64,000 bases of DNA, from contig NZ_FTNE01000013.1 of assembly GCF_900156265.1 (NCBI RefSeq), positions 1 to 64,000 on the forward strand, in the 5' to 3' direction. Position 1 is the stretch's first letter, and each line of letters starts with the position of its first letter. The translations under genes and the position numbers were made by a program. Below are positions 51,997-61,257 of the stretch, one piece after another. The stretch is from Acidiphilium rubrum (GTDB lineage Bacteria; Pseudomonadota; Alphaproteobacteria; Acetobacterales; Acetobacteraceae). A model generated the notes under the pieces. The model was not told the origin of the DNA, did no database searches, and saw nothing but the letters and a program-made list of their open reading frames with translations.

Positions 51997-52830
51997 ATGA
52001 CATTCGCCTTGCAAGACTTTGTCACCACCATTCTATTCGTGATCGTGATTTTTATCGTGCTGAGCGTGCTGGTGCGCGCGACGGTGAAAATTCTGCGCGA
52101 GTACGAGCGTGGCGTGATCTTCACGCTGGGGCGGTTTCAGAAGGTCAAGGGTCCCGGCCTGATCGTGCTGATCCCGTTCGTGCAGGAGATGGTCCGCGTC
52201 GATCTGCGGATCCAGGTGATCGAAATCCCGGCCCAGGACGTGATTTCGCGCGACAACGTTTCGATGAAGGTCGATGCGGTGCTGTATTTCAATGTGGTTG
52301 ATCCTGAGCACGCGATCATCAAGGTGCAGCAATATCTGCCGGCGACGGTCATGCTGGCGCAGACCACGCTGCGCGCCGTGCTGGGGCAGCATCCGCTCGA
52401 CGAAATGCTGTCCGAGCGCAAGAAGCTCAGCCTCGATCTGCAGGTGATCCTGGAGGGCCAGACCGAGGTGTGGGGGATCAAGATCAGCAATGTGGAAATT
52501 CGCACCGTCGAGCTGACCGACAATATGATCCGCGCGATTGCCAAGCAGGCGGAGGCGGAACGCGACCGGCGCGCCAAGATCATTCACGCCGAGGCCGAGT
52601 TCCAGGCGGCGCAGACGCTGGTGGATGCGGCGACGATTATTGCGAGCGTGCCGGCGGCGATGCAGTTGCGCTACCTGCAGACACTGACCGAGATCGGCGC
52701 CGAACAGAACTCGACGGTGATTTTCCCGATGCCGCTCGATGTTATCAAGCCATTGCTCGCCTTGCTCGAAACCAAAACTGCCCCGCCGCCCGCCATCACT
52801 CTGCCGGTCGGCATCCATGCCATTCCATGA
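51997..52830 (+). CDS. Slipin (SPFH/stomatin-family membrane protein)
   Basis: A 277-residue protein: one N-terminal TM helix (9-30) followed by an SPFH/band 7 domain (about 35-205; REYERGVIFTLGRFQKVKGPGL, VIEIPAQDVISRDNVSMKVDAVLYFNV) and a charged coiled-coil (AEAERDRRAKIIHAEAEFQAAQTL). Slipins form oligomers at the membrane linked to microdomains; a partner NfeD protease gene, common for slipins, is not adjacent. The ATG at 51997 has GAGGAG upstream. An FNR-type gene starts one base after its stop. Confidence 0.92.
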   Translation: MTFALQDFVTTILFVIVIFIVLSVLVRATVKILREYERGVIFTLGRFQKVKGPGLIVLIPFVQEMVRVDLRIQVIEIPAQDVISRDNVSMKVDAVLYFNVVDPEHAIIKVQQYLPATVMLAQTTLRAVLGQHPLDEMLSERKKLSLDLQVILEGQTEVWGIKISNVEIRTVELTDNMIRAIAKQAEAERDRRAKIIHAEAEFQAAQTLVDAATIIASVPAAMQLRYLQTLTEIGAEQNSTVIFPMPLDVIKPLLALLETKTAPPPAITLPVGIHAIP

Positions 52831-52831
52831 C

Positions 52832-53593
52832 ATGCTGAATCACGGCGTGATGTCCGTCTCGATCGGGGTTCCGATGGCTGCGATGCCATATCGCCCGAGC
52901 GCCGAGCCCGGTGCCGGCACGCATTGCGCGGGGTGTGCCGCGCGCCACATCGGGCTGTGCGATGCGCTGGTGGATATCGATCTGCCGGAACTGGCGGCTG
53001 CGGCGCAGTGGCGCACCATCCGCAGCGGCGCGCTGTTGATGACCGAGGGCGATCCGGCACGGTATTTTTTCAACATCAATCACGGCACCGCCAAGGTTTA
53101 CCGCGATCTGCCGGATGGCCGCCGCCAGATCACCGGCTTTGTGACCGCGGGATATTTCGTGGGGCTTGGCATGCCGGCGAACTACAGCGCCTCGGTCGAG
53201 GCGCTGGAGGATGTGCGGCTGTGCCGGTTCGACCGGCTGACGCTGCGCGCGCTGTTCGTCACGTTTCCCTCGCTGGAGCGGAAACTGCTGATTGCCACCG
53301 GCAACGAACTGCTGATCGCCCAGGCGCAGATGCTGTTGCTCGGCCGCAAGAGCGCGCTGGAGCGCCTGGCCTCGTTTCTGCTGGCCTGGATCGAGCCGGC
53401 GAGCCCGGCCGGTACCAGATTGCCGATGGGGCGTAGCGATATCGCGGATTATCTGGGTCTGACGATCGAGACGGTTTCGCGCAATTTCACCATTCTCAGG
53501 CAGCGCCGGCTGATCGCGATTTCCACCGAACAGGAAATCACCATTGTCAATTGTGCAGGGCTTACCGGCATCGCGATCGGGGCGGCGGCGTAG
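52832..53593 (+). CDS. FNR-type oxygen-responsive regulator (FnrN/FnrL-like)
   Basis: A 253-residue Crp/Fnr regulator with a candidate [4Fe-4S] set C32, C35, C43 (HCAGCAARHIGLC) and C131 (VRLCRFD), the spacing known from alphaproteobacterial FnrN/FnrL. A cyclic-nucleotide-type beta-roll (about 50-165), dimer helix, and winged HTH (GRSDIADYLGLTIETVSRNFTIL) follow. The recognition helix keeps the E-x-x-S-R pattern that reads TTGAT half-sites. It should activate genes when oxygen is low. It begins one base after the slipin stop; the cytochrome genes upstream are plausible targets. ATGs at 52817 and 52850 are alternatives. Confidence 0.88.
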   Translation: MLNHGVMSVSIGVPMAAMPYRPSAEPGAGTHCAGCAARHIGLCDALVDIDLPELAAAAQWRTIRSGALLMTEGDPARYFFNINHGTAKVYRDLPDGRRQITGFVTAGYFVGLGMPANYSASVEALEDVRLCRFDRLTLRALFVTFPSLERKLLIATGNELLIAQAQMLLLGRKSALERLASFLLAWIEPASPAGTRLPMGRSDIADYLGLTIETVSRNFTILRQRRLIAISTEQEITIVNCAGLTGIAIGAAA

Positions 53594-53609
53594 CGCCGCC
53601 CTGGCGTGG

Positions 53610-54176
53610 TCAAATCGGGCGATTGGCGCTGCGCTCCCAGGCTTCGCCCATCAGGCCGTTGCTGGGTTGTGTCGTGTCGAGCACTTTGCGCGCGGTTTCG
53701 GCACCGGCTACCGGCAATCCTGCGGGGTCGAGCAGGCCGATCTGCACCAGGACCGATGCCTGATCCCAGTAGATATGTTCATGGGCCAGCCGGCCGTCGC
53801 GGAATTGCACGATGGCGACCAGGGGGATTGCAACGACACGGCCGGTCGGCGGCACGCCTGGCAGCATCCAGTCGACCGCCGAAGTGTGGGTAAAGCGGAA
53901 GATCATTTCATCGACGATGCGATCGGTCCCGACCGTACGGCTGACCGGGATCATGGCGGTGTCCGGCGGGTTGCCGCCGATGAAATGGTATTTGTAGAAG
54001 CGTTTGAGCTGGTCATGGCCGACGCCGCCGGTCATGGTCGGGATGTGATTGACATAGGGCGACGCCACCATGGTCGCCATGGTGGCGTCCACGTCGCGCG
54101 TTTCGAATTCGTAGCGGCAGTGCTCTTCCCAAAGCGCCTCGAGGTCCCAAGCCGCAGTAACTTCATGATCAGCCAT
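53610..54176 (-). CDS. NTF2-like (SnoaL-type) protein
   Basis: A 188-residue protein fitting the NTF2-like alpha+beta barrel: an N-terminal helix with WEEHCRYEFETRDVDATMATM, then strands such as VVAIPLVAIVQFRDGRLAHEHIYWDQASVL, characteristic of SnoaL/limonene-epoxide-hydrolase-like proteins. This fold serves isomerases, hydrolases or ligand binding; no catalytic assignment is made. It is convergent with the FNR gene and stands alone. The ATG at 54176 begins MADHEV. Confidence 0.75.
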   Translation of the reverse strand: MADHEVTAAWDLEALWEEHCRYEFETRDVDATMATMVASPYVNHIPTMTGGVGHDQLKRFYKYHFIGGNPPDTAMIPVSRTVGTDRIVDEMIFRFTHTSAVDWMLPGVPPTGRVVAIPLVAIVQFRDGRLAHEHIYWDQASVLVQIGLLDPAGLPVAGAETARKVLDTTQPSNGLMGEAWERSANRPI

Positions 54177-54259
54177 GATCGGTGCCTCCGAACGATTGCC
54201 GCGCGAGCGTCGCACAGAGTGAGCTACGCCGCCAGTAGGGAGAGGCAGCGGTGGTTGAA

Positions 54260-55195
54260 CTAACCTAGCGCCATCGGGAGAAATACCGGGCTCACGCCGT
54301 TCGGAAAGAAGCCGCCGGACGTGGCGCCGGACGATAGGAACAGGATGTTGAGGGTCTGGGCGTAGCTGCGGCGGAACAGCAGCGCCTGGGGGCTGAACGG
54401 GCCGACGTTGACGTAGCCGTTCGGCTGCAGGATGCCGCTGTCGTCATTCGCGCCTGACAGGGAGGCACGCAGGGCCGCGATTTTGTTGGCCACGGCACCG
54501 CCGCCGATTTTGGCGAGCAGGGTGCGAATGGTGCCGGCGTGGTAGGATTCCGCGCCCATCAGCGCGCCCAGATAAGTCAGGTTGGTGTTGTAGCTGAGGG
54601 ATTCGATCGCGAAGCACAATGCGGCAGCCGCGATGTCCTCGAGAAAAAAGGCACCGAGCATGAAGCTGATTTCATCGGCGAACGGGTTGAAAATCTGTCC
54701 GGGGACGATGAGTCCCGCGGCAAGCGCCATTGTGGTCCAGGCGGTCCGCATGTCGATATCCGGCATGGCAAACCCGTTCAAAATCGATTCAGTGTGGATG
54801 GTTCTGACATGGGTCAGTTCGTCGGCCGCGATGTCGTTGGCGTATTGCTGGATGATCGAAGTCCGAAACGGCACCGCGCTACCGCCTGTCACGGTGCCGG
54901 CGGTGCCGATGCCGGCCGTGTCGGCGGCCGACAAGCCTTGGCCGGTCACGGCGTAGAGATAGTACGTGGCTTCGAGATACTGGATGTTCTGAATGAGCGC
55001 GAGATTGTAGTAATCATTGGTGGTAACTCCCGGGATTGGCGTCGTGCTGCTCGCGTCCGCGCTCGTGCCTGCGATCGTCAAGCCGGCCAGCGCGGCCAGC
55101 CCTGAGGCGCCCATACCGCTGTTGCGCAATATCTGGCGCCGCCCGGGCCTCTGCGATTGTGTATCGGTGCCACTCAAAACGACCTGCTCGTCCAC
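54260..55195 (-). CDS. Ferritin_2-type ferritin-like protein, exported, copy 1
   Basis: A 311-residue protein starting at GTG 55195, with AGGG eight bases upstream. Residues 17-50 form an export signal with RRQILRN and a long Ala/Gly core, probably Tat. The mature part is helical, with ferritin-like carboxylate/His patterns: NIQYLEATYY, ADELTHVRTIH, ADEISFMLGAFFLED, and AESYHAGTIRTLL. These match the Ferritin_2 (desiccation-related) family, whose four-helix bundle may hold a di-metal site. It is paralogous to the next gene. Role unknown; metal handling or stress protection is plausible. Confidence 0.82.
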   Translation of the reverse strand: MDEQVVLSGTDTQSQRPGRRQILRNSGMGASGLAALAGLTIAGTSADASSTTPIPGVTTNDYYNLALIQNIQYLEATYYLYAVTGQGLSAADTAGIGTAGTVTGGSAVPFRTSIIQQYANDIAADELTHVRTIHTESILNGFAMPDIDMRTAWTTMALAAGLIVPGQIFNPFADEISFMLGAFFLEDIAAAALCFAIESLSYNTNLTYLGALMGAESYHAGTIRTLLAKIGGGAVANKIAALRASLSGANDDSGILQPNGYVNVGPFSPQALLFRRSYAQTLNILFLSSGATSGGFFPNGVSPVFLPMALG

Positions 55196-55671
55196 TGTCT
55201 GTTTCCCTGCAATCCGGTTCTTAAGATCATGCCGCGCGATATGATGAATTGATAAGTGCAGGCCGTTCAGTATGCCGGCCAACAACGGTAACCGGCGCCT
55301 GAACGAGCATGCGAACCCATCATTCGAGACGTTACGATACTGCGACAACAGGGCGTCTGACAAGACAATTTCTGTATTTTGAGATTTTTCATAAAAATAT
55401 CGAGTCTGAGGCGATGGCCCAGCGAGTGGCATACCGCGTCCGAATGACGCAATGGTCACCCTGCCGATGGACCGATGCGAGCCTACCCGGGCATGAGCGT
55501 TCGACGTCGCGGATTTGCACCTGCTCGTCGTTCGGATGGTCTTAACGCTGGCTGTCGAAGCGGAGGTGCGCTCGTGCGTCAGACCTGTTTTGTCAGGCAG
55601 GTTTCCGGGTGCCAATCATCAGACCACCCCTGATAACGGCACCGATGCTTAAGCGCCGTAAATTCGCGTTT
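55196..55671. other. Intergenic region between the two Ferritin_2 genes
   Basis: About 475 bp with no gene I can support. It should contain the promoter of copy 1 and the terminator of copy 2. Base composition is lower in GC than its neighbours around 55370-55400. No strong palindrome, tRNA or repeat copy is visible. Confidence 0.5.
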
Positions 55672-56628
55672 CTAGGAATAGATGCCGGCCGGAAAAAATC
55701 CCCCGGTTTGTCCTGCCGGAAAGGACGATCCGGGTGTCAGGTACAGAATGTTGTACGCCTCGACCGGGGTGCGCGTTAACATGAGGGCTTGTGGCCCGAA
55801 CGGACCGATGTTGACCGTGCCGGCCGGTGTCAAAATCCCGGTATCCACGACGCCGGACAGCGATTGCCGGAGTGCAGACAGTTTGGCGACAGGGCCGCCG
55901 CCGCCAATTCTTGCCAACAGGGTCCGGATCGTGCCCGCGTGATACGCGTCCGCCCCGGACAAAGCGCCGAAATACTCCGAGAGCGAAGCGTCGGACAAGG
56001 TCGGCACGGCACCACAAATGTAGGAGACGCTGAGATCCTCTAAAAAATAAGCACCCAGCAGAAAGCTGATCTCGTCCGCGAACGGATTGAATGTCTGGCC
56101 AGGAACGATCAACTGCGCCTGCACGGCGATAGTGGTCCAGACAGCGGCCATATCGATGACGGGCATTGGATAGAGATTATTTGTGGGGGCGATGACCGCA
56201 CGAAGATATCGCAGATGCGTCAGTTCGTCCGCCGCGATATTGTCGGCATATTGTTGAAAGATGGCGGTCTTGAAGGGCACCGCGGCGCCCCCGATGACCG
56301 TCTTGCCCGGGAAATTGCCGACCGTGTTCGTGTAGAAGCTGAAATTGCCACTGGTGTCGTCCGGACCGAGGCTTTGACCGGTCGCTGCCAGAAGATAGTA
56401 ATTCGCAGTCACGTATTTTAAAATCAGAACGAATACGAGTTGCGACACATCGTTCATCGGTATCGACGACGTCGTCGCACCGGCTGAAGCAGTGCCAAGA
56501 CCGGCGGCCGTCATCCCTCCTACCGCGGCCGCGCCGACTGCCGCGAGGCCGGCGTCGCGCAGCAGACTCCGTCGCCGGGGCTGGATCGGGCGGGTCTCGC
56601 TGTCGTTTACGGCTGCCGGATCAATCAT
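55672..56628 (-). CDS. Ferritin_2-type ferritin-like protein, exported, copy 2
   Basis: A 318-residue paralogue of the previous gene. The N-terminus has PRRRSLLRDAGLAAVGAAAVGGMTAAG, a twin-Arg-type export signal. Ferritin-like motifs align with copy 1: TANYYLLAATGQ, ADELTHLRYLR, ADEISFLLGAYFLEDL, and ADAYHAGTIRTLLARIGGG. Both copies end in a Gly/Phe-rich tail with GGFFP. The ATG at 56628 has GGGAGA upstream. Same strand as copy 1 but separated by 476 bp, so probably independently transcribed after a tandem duplication. Confidence 0.82.
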   Translation of the reverse strand: MIDPAAVNDSETRPIQPRRRSLLRDAGLAAVGAAAVGGMTAAGLGTASAGATTSSIPMNDVSQLVFVLILKYVTANYYLLAATGQSLGPDDTSGNFSFYTNTVGNFPGKTVIGGAAVPFKTAIFQQYADNIAADELTHLRYLRAVIAPTNNLYPMPVIDMAAVWTTIAVQAQLIVPGQTFNPFADEISFLLGAYFLEDLSVSYICGAVPTLSDASLSEYFGALSGADAYHAGTIRTLLARIGGGGPVAKLSALRQSLSGVVDTGILTPAGTVNIGPFGPQALMLTRTPVEAYNILYLTPGSSFPAGQTGGFFPAGIYS

Positions 56629-56805
56629 TGAACGTCTCCCTGTCTGCCGTTCGAGCCAAATCGTCTGCCCAATGTTGCAATACGGCTGCTGTCGGGGCCC
56701 GACGATTGAAACCACTAACACGCGCTTTGTCGATACGGCGGGCTGGTTACCAACTTTTTAGAAGTCGGTCGGCACCCTCTGCCATCATCGGATGGCGTGC
56801 GCCCA

Positions 56806-57579
56806 TCACGCCGCCAGCGCCTGATCCGGCACCTTTGCGCCGGTCATGTAGGCGACGGCGTCCGACATGCTGTGCTCCTTCGGGTTGATCAGGCAGAGGC
56901 GTCGGCCGAGGCGGTGGACGTGGATGCGGTCCGCCACCTCGAATACATGCGGCATGTTGTGGCTGATCAGGATGATCGGGATGCCGCGGGAGCGGACATC
57001 GAGGATGAGTTCGAGCACGCGGCGCGATTCCTTGACGCCCAGCGCCGCCGTCGGTTCATCGAGGATGATCACTTTCGAGCCGAACGCCGCCGCCCTGGCC
57101 ACCGCGACACCCTGGCGCTGGCCGCCCGACAGCGTTTCGACCGCCTGGTTGATGTTCTGGATCGTCATCAGGCCGAGTTCACTGAGTTTCTGGCGCGCGA
57201 TGCGCTGCATCTCCGCGTGGTCGAGCTTGCGGAACACGCTGCCGAGAATGCCCGGTTTACGAATTTCGCGGCCCATGAACATATTGTCCGCGATCGATAA
57301 TCCCGGTGACATCGCGAGCGTCTGGTACACGGTTTCGATGCCGGCGGCGCGCGCCGCGATGGGCGAGGCGAAGCGCACCTTGCGACCTTCGAGGGTGATT
57401 TCCCCCTCATCGAGCTGCACGGCGCCGGAGATTGCCTTGATGAGCGAGGATTTGCCCGCGCCGTTGTCGCCGATCACGGCGAGGATCTCGCCGGGATACA
57501 GGTCGAAGTCGCAATTATCCAGCGCGGTGACGCGGCCGTAGCGTTTGACCAGGTTACGGCCTGTGAGAATCGGTTCCAT
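56806..57579 (-). CDS. frcA: Sugar ABC transporter ATPase, FrcA-like
   Basis: A 257-residue single-cassette ATPase: Walker A GDNGAGKSS (36-44), signature LSGGQRQGVA, Walker B VIILDEPTAALG and the switch His in LISHNM. It has one nucleotide-binding domain rather than the two of RbsA/XylG, like FrcA of the rhizobial fructose/mannose/ribose transporter, and the sequence closely fits what I recall of FrcA. Its ATG overlaps the permease stop (TAATG). Substrate range is inferred from that likeness. Confidence 0.88.
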   Translation of the reverse strand: MEPILTGRNLVKRYGRVTALDNCDFDLYPGEILAVIGDNGAGKSSLIKAISGAVQLDEGEITLEGRKVRFASPIAARAAGIETVYQTLAMSPGLSIADNMFMGREIRKPGILGSVFRKLDHAEMQRIARQKLSELGLMTIQNINQAVETLSGGQRQGVAVARAAAFGSKVIILDEPTAALGVKESRRVLELILDVRSRGIPIILISHNMPHVFEVADRIHVHRLGRRLCLINPKEHSMSDAVAYMTGAKVPDQALAA

Positions 57580-58673
57580 TACACGGCTGCCTTTCTGATC
57601 CATTGATCGACCGCGACGGCGACGATGATGAGCGCGCCGATCAGCAAATAGGTCCATTGCGGGTCGGTGCCGTACATGTTGAGCCCGAGGGTGAACACGC
57701 CGACGATCATGGCGCCGAAAATCATGCCGAGAATCGAGCCCCGTCCGCCGAACAGCGAAATCCCGCCGATCACCACCGCGGTGATCGAGTTGATGTTCTC
57801 GAACTGGCCAGAATTTGGCGAAATGGCGCCGATACGGCCAATCAACGCCCAACCGGCGACAGCACAGATCAGGCCGGACAAGGTATAGACGCTGATGAGC
57901 ATGCGCTTCACCTGCACGCCGGCCAGTGCTGCCGCATCCGGATCGTCACCGACCGCATAGACATGCCGCCCCCAGGCGGTGTGGCGCAGCACGTAGGCGA
58001 ACAGCAGCACCAGCGCGAGCATCAGAATGACGCCGTAGGTGAAGGTTGCACCGCCGTTGCCCGCCGCGTTGGCGCCGATCACGAAGGTGTTGCCAAGATA
58101 TTGCAGCAGCGGCGCTTTCAGCTCGATCTGGGTGGCGCCGATCGTCTGGTTGTTGGAATACAGATAATTCGCGGCCAGCACGATCTGCCACATGCCGAGC
58201 GTGACGATGAAGGGCGGCAGTTTCATCCGCGCGACCAGCGTGCCGTTCAGGTAACCGACCGCGGCGCCGAAGGCGAAACCGCACAGAATCGAAATCGGCG
58301 CCGGCAGGCCGTAGACAAAGGTGCATTGCCCCATCAGCACCGAGGCGAGCACCATGATGGCGCCGACCGACAGATCGATCCCGGCGGTGAGAATGACCAG
58401 CGACTGAGCGACACCGACGATGCCGGTGATGGTCACCTGCTGGAGGATCAGCGTCAGCGCATAGGCCGAAAAGAACCGCGCGCCGACCGCGATGCCGAAG
58501 CCGATCAGCGAGGCGATCAGCACCATCAGCGGCGCGAGCCACGGTGTTTCATGCAGGATGTGCTGCATCCGTTCGAGCGCCGATTTGCGGTGGACGAACT
58601 CGGCCACCTGATCGGCGCCGGCGGGTTTGATTGCGGCCTCGAAGCCTTGCGGGCCCGGCGAAATGGTCGACAT
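57579..58673 (-). CDS. frcC: Sugar ABC transporter permease, FrcC/RbsC-like
   Basis: A 364-residue inner-membrane permease of the CUT2 type with about ten hydrophobic segments and the blocks LVILTAGIDLSVGAIMVL, GYLNGTLVARMKLPPFIVTLGMW and NINSITAVVIGGISLFGGRGSILG. It partners with the single-domain ATPase encoded next and the binding protein encoded upstream. A ribosome site GGAGGGGAAG precedes its ATG. Confidence 0.9.
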   Translation of the reverse strand: MSTISPGPQGFEAAIKPAGADQVAEFVHRKSALERMQHILHETPWLAPLMVLIASLIGFGIAVGARFFSAYALTLILQQVTITGIVGVAQSLVILTAGIDLSVGAIMVLASVLMGQCTFVYGLPAPISILCGFAFGAAVGYLNGTLVARMKLPPFIVTLGMWQIVLAANYLYSNNQTIGATQIELKAPLLQYLGNTFVIGANAAGNGGATFTYGVILMLALVLLFAYVLRHTAWGRHVYAVGDDPDAAALAGVQVKRMLISVYTLSGLICAVAGWALIGRIGAISPNSGQFENINSITAVVIGGISLFGGRGSILGMIFGAMIVGVFTLGLNMYGTDPQWTYLLIGALIIVAVAVDQWIRKAAV

Positions 58674-58762
58674 GTCTTCCCCTCCAGGACCGCGCGATTG
58701 TTTCGGCGCGGTTATGAAGGGAGCGGCGGTGCGCGCCGCTCCCGTTGGTCGTCTTTACGGTC

Positions 58763-59797
58763 TCAGTTGCCCCAGCAGAGCTTGGCGCCCTTGGCCGGGC
58801 TGATCGAGGCGACGCCGGGTTCGGGATGCGCCGTGATCAACTGGGTGCCGGTGTTGAAGAAATCCTTGCCGGCGCTGGCGGCGGGCTTGGTGCCGTCCTT
58901 GGCGAATTTCACGATGGCGGCAATGCCCATCGAGGCCATTTTCAGCGGGTATTGTTGTGAGTCTGCACCAATAATCCCGGCCTTGACGCCGGCCACACCC
59001 GAGCAACTGCCATCGATCGCCACGATCGTGACATCCTTGGTCTTGCCGACCGATTTCAGCGCCTGATAGGCACCGAACGCCGCCGGTTCGTTGATCGCGT
59101 AGACCAGGTTGATGTTGGGGTTGCGGGCCAGCAGCGTCTCCATGCCTTTCTGGCCACCTTCTTCCGAACCGCCGGTCTCGGCGTGGCCGACGATCTGGGG
59201 ATCCGGCACGTCGAAGGTCTTGGGGTCCTTGATCGGCACGCCGAAGCCGGCGAGGAAGCCGTGATCGCGGTCGATATCGACGGTCGGATGCGAGATCGAC
59301 AGGTCGAGCATGGCGATCTTGGCATCCTTCGCCTTGGCGCCCAGTTTCGCCTTGGCCCATTCGCCGATCAGCTTGCCGGCCTCGAAATTATCGGTGGCGA
59401 AGGTCATGTCGGCGGCATTGGTCGGGTCCAGCGCGGTATCGAGCGCGATCACCAGCAGGCCGGCCTTGCGGGCTTTTTCCACGGTCGGCACGATTGCCTG
59501 GGTGTCGGACGGGGTGATCAGAATGCCTTTGGCGCCATCGGCGATGCAGGTTTCGATCGCGGAGACCTGGGATTGGTTGTCGCCGTCGTATTTGCCGGCA
59601 TAGGTTTTCAGGTCGACGCCGAGTTTCTTGGCTTCGGCGAGCGCGCCGGTGCGCATGGTGACGAAATACGGGTTGGAATCGGTTTTGGTGATCAGGCAGG
59701 CCTTGATCGGCGCGGCCTGGGCGGTTGCGGCGCCGAGGGCCGTGACGGCGGCGAGCGCGAGGACGGCGCGGCTCGCGATTTTTTTGTGGATGGTCAT
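58763..59797 (-). CDS. frcB: Sugar ABC transporter periplasmic binding protein, FrcB-like
   Basis: A 344-residue class I binding protein: signal peptide ending AQA, then the peripla_BP_4 pattern [45 protein letters not shown] and the second lobe [16 protein letters not shown]. It is the first gene of the transporter trio. Two cysteines (C34, C83 region) and C-terminal CWGN might form disulfides. It follows the lacI gene on the same strand, separated by 310 bp with an A/T repeat pair. Confidence 0.9.
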   Translation of the reverse strand: MTIHKKIASRAVLALAAVTALGAATAQAAPIKACLITKTDSNPYFVTMRTGALAEAKKLGVDLKTYAGKYDGDNQSQVSAIETCIADGAKGILITPSDTQAIVPTVEKARKAGLLVIALDTALDPTNAADMTFATDNFEAGKLIGEWAKAKLGAKAKDAKIAMLDLSISHPTVDIDRDHGFLAGFGVPIKDPKTFDVPDPQIVGHAETGGSEEGGQKGMETLLARNPNINLVYAINEPAAFGAYQALKSVGKTKDVTIVAIDGSCSGVAGVKAGIIGADSQQYPLKMASMGIAAIVKFAKDGTKPAASAGKDFFNTGTQLITAHPEPGVASISPAKGAKLCWGN

Positions 59798-60107
59798 GTT
59801 TCTCTCCTGGTTGGTCTTGCGTCGTTTTCGATGATTGAGGGCGTTTTTGCGCCTCGGGTCAATGAAATTCTTGGTTGATGAAGGGAAGGTGAGGGAAGTG
59901 AGCTCTTCTTTTTTGTGAACAAAAAAGAAGCAAAAAAAACTTTATTAATTTGGGACTGCGGCTGTGAAAGCGCCCGTGCCCCAGAGTCGGAAAGTTTTTT
60001 GCTTCTTTTTTACAAAAAAGAAGCCTTACCTTGCCTAGTCTTCCCTGCATAAACCCCTTGCGATATCCATCGTCTCGATGATCCAGCCTCCCTTTCAGTT
60101 GAAGATT
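59798..60107. other. Intergenic region between lacI and frcB
   Basis: 310 bp on the minus-strand path between the end of lacI and the start of frcB. About 120 bp of it is the paired A/T hairpin repeat at 59905-60023, likely terminating lacI transcription. The frcB promoter should lie between 59798 and 59905; no copy of the aaacgttt-type operator seen upstream of lacI is visible here. Confidence 0.45.
59905..60023. repeat. A/T hairpin repeat, inverted pair
   Basis: Facing hairpins CTTCTTTTTTGTGAAC-AAAAAAGAAG (59905-59930) and CTTCTTTTTT-ACA-AAAAAAGAAG (60002-60023), with A/T tracts inside and a decayed centre (gggactgcggc...gccccagagtc). Same design as at 4950 and 51735. Confidence 0.85.
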
Positions 60108-61244
60108 TCATGTGATCGCGCCCGCATCCGCCGCACAGCCGCATGAGCGGCGGTGCTGGATCGTGACCGGCAGGCGCGTGAGGCGTGGCCGCAGGCCCGG
60201 TTCCGCCAGGCGTTCAAGCAGGAGGCGCACCGCGGTGATGCCGATTTCGCGGCATGGCTGTGCCACGGTGGTGAGGTGCGGCTTGAACAGATCGGTCCAG
60301 GCGAAATCGTCGAACGCGACCAGGGCGATATCGTCGGGCACGGCGAGGTCACGGTCGGCCAGCGCCTGCATCGCGCCCAGCGTCATCAGATTGTTCGAGG
60401 CGAAGACTGCGGTGGGTGGTTCGGCCAGCGCGAGCAGTGCCTCGGTGGCGAGGCGGGCTGGTTCGGCGCTGTATTCGCCGCAGGCCAGCAGCTTCGCGTC
60501 GTAGGTGATGCCGGCGTCGCGCAGCCCGGCCCGATAGCCGGCGATGCGTTCGCGCGTCGAACTCAGGCCGGGCAGGCCGGTCAGCATACCGATCCGCCGG
60601 TGGCCGCAGGCGGCGAGGTGGCGCACCAGGCGGCGGGCGCCATCGGCGTTGGCGACCACCACGGCATCGCAGGCGGGGCTCGCGACGCGATCGATCTGCA
60701 CGACCGGGATGTTATGGCGCGCCACACGTTCGAGCACGGCGGCGCCGCCATCGGCCGAGGGGGCCAATATGAGCCCATCGACCCGCCGACCGAGCAGCGC
60801 ATCGAGTGCCTCGATCTCACGGTCGGCCGATTCGCTGATGCCGACGAGAATGACGGTATAGCCGCGCTCACGGGCGGAGGTTTCGATCGCATCGACCACG
60901 GCGGTGAAATGCGGGTTGGTGATATCGCCGATCGCGATGCCGATGGTGCGGGTTTCCGCGCGCTTGAGCGAGCGGGCGACCGAATTGGGCGTGTAGCCGG
61001 TGGTGGCGACCGCCTGCATCACGCGGTCGCGGGTGGCGTCCGGCACGGCGCGGGTGCGGTTGAGCACGTGGGAAATGGTCGAGATCGAAACGCCGGCGAG
61101 GGCAGCGACATCGCGCATCGTGGCGGGGCCGGCCTCGGGCATGCGGGCGCGGATGGCGGGCGTGTTCGCCAGGGGCTGTTCGCTTTTGCGGGCCACGCGC
61201 GGTGCCAGCGCTGCTTTGGGGGTCGGCGTTCGCCTGACCATCAT
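60108..61244 (-). CDS. LacI-family transcriptional regulator of sugar uptake
   Basis: A 378-residue repressor with a Lys/Arg/Pro-rich extension (1-40), the LacI HTH (MRDVAALAGVSISTISHVLNRTRAVPDATRDRV, about 42-75), hinge (SVARSLKRAETRTIGI) and a periplasmic-binding-like effector domain to the end (SSNNLMTL-type motif ASNNLMTLGAMQAL). It probably senses the sugar carried by FrcABC. A symmetric site lies 14 bp upstream of its ATG, suggesting autoregulation. Two adjacent ATGs (61244, 61241) both follow GAGAGGAAGC. Confidence 0.9.
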   Translation of the reverse strand: MMVRRTPTPKAALAPRVARKSEQPLANTPAIRARMPEAGPATMRDVAALAGVSISTISHVLNRTRAVPDATRDRVMQAVATTGYTPNSVARSLKRAETRTIGIAIGDITNPHFTAVVDAIETSARERGYTVILVGISESADREIEALDALLGRRVDGLILAPSADGGAAVLERVARHNIPVVQIDRVASPACDAVVVANADGARRLVRHLAACGHRRIGMLTGLPGLSSTRERIAGYRAGLRDAGITYDAKLLACGEYSAEPARLATEALLALAEPPTAVFASNNLMTLGAMQALADRDLAVPDDIALVAFDDFAWTDLFKPHLTTVAQPCREIGITAVRLLLERLAEPGLRPRLTRLPVTIQHRRSCGCAADAGAIT

Positions 61245-61257
61245 GCTTCCTCTCCGC

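Noticed and set aside
57603-59066. Plus-strand frame of about 490 codons over the sugar permease and binding protein
   Set aside because: Low-complexity His/Asp/Arg-rich translation opposite two convincing transporter genes.
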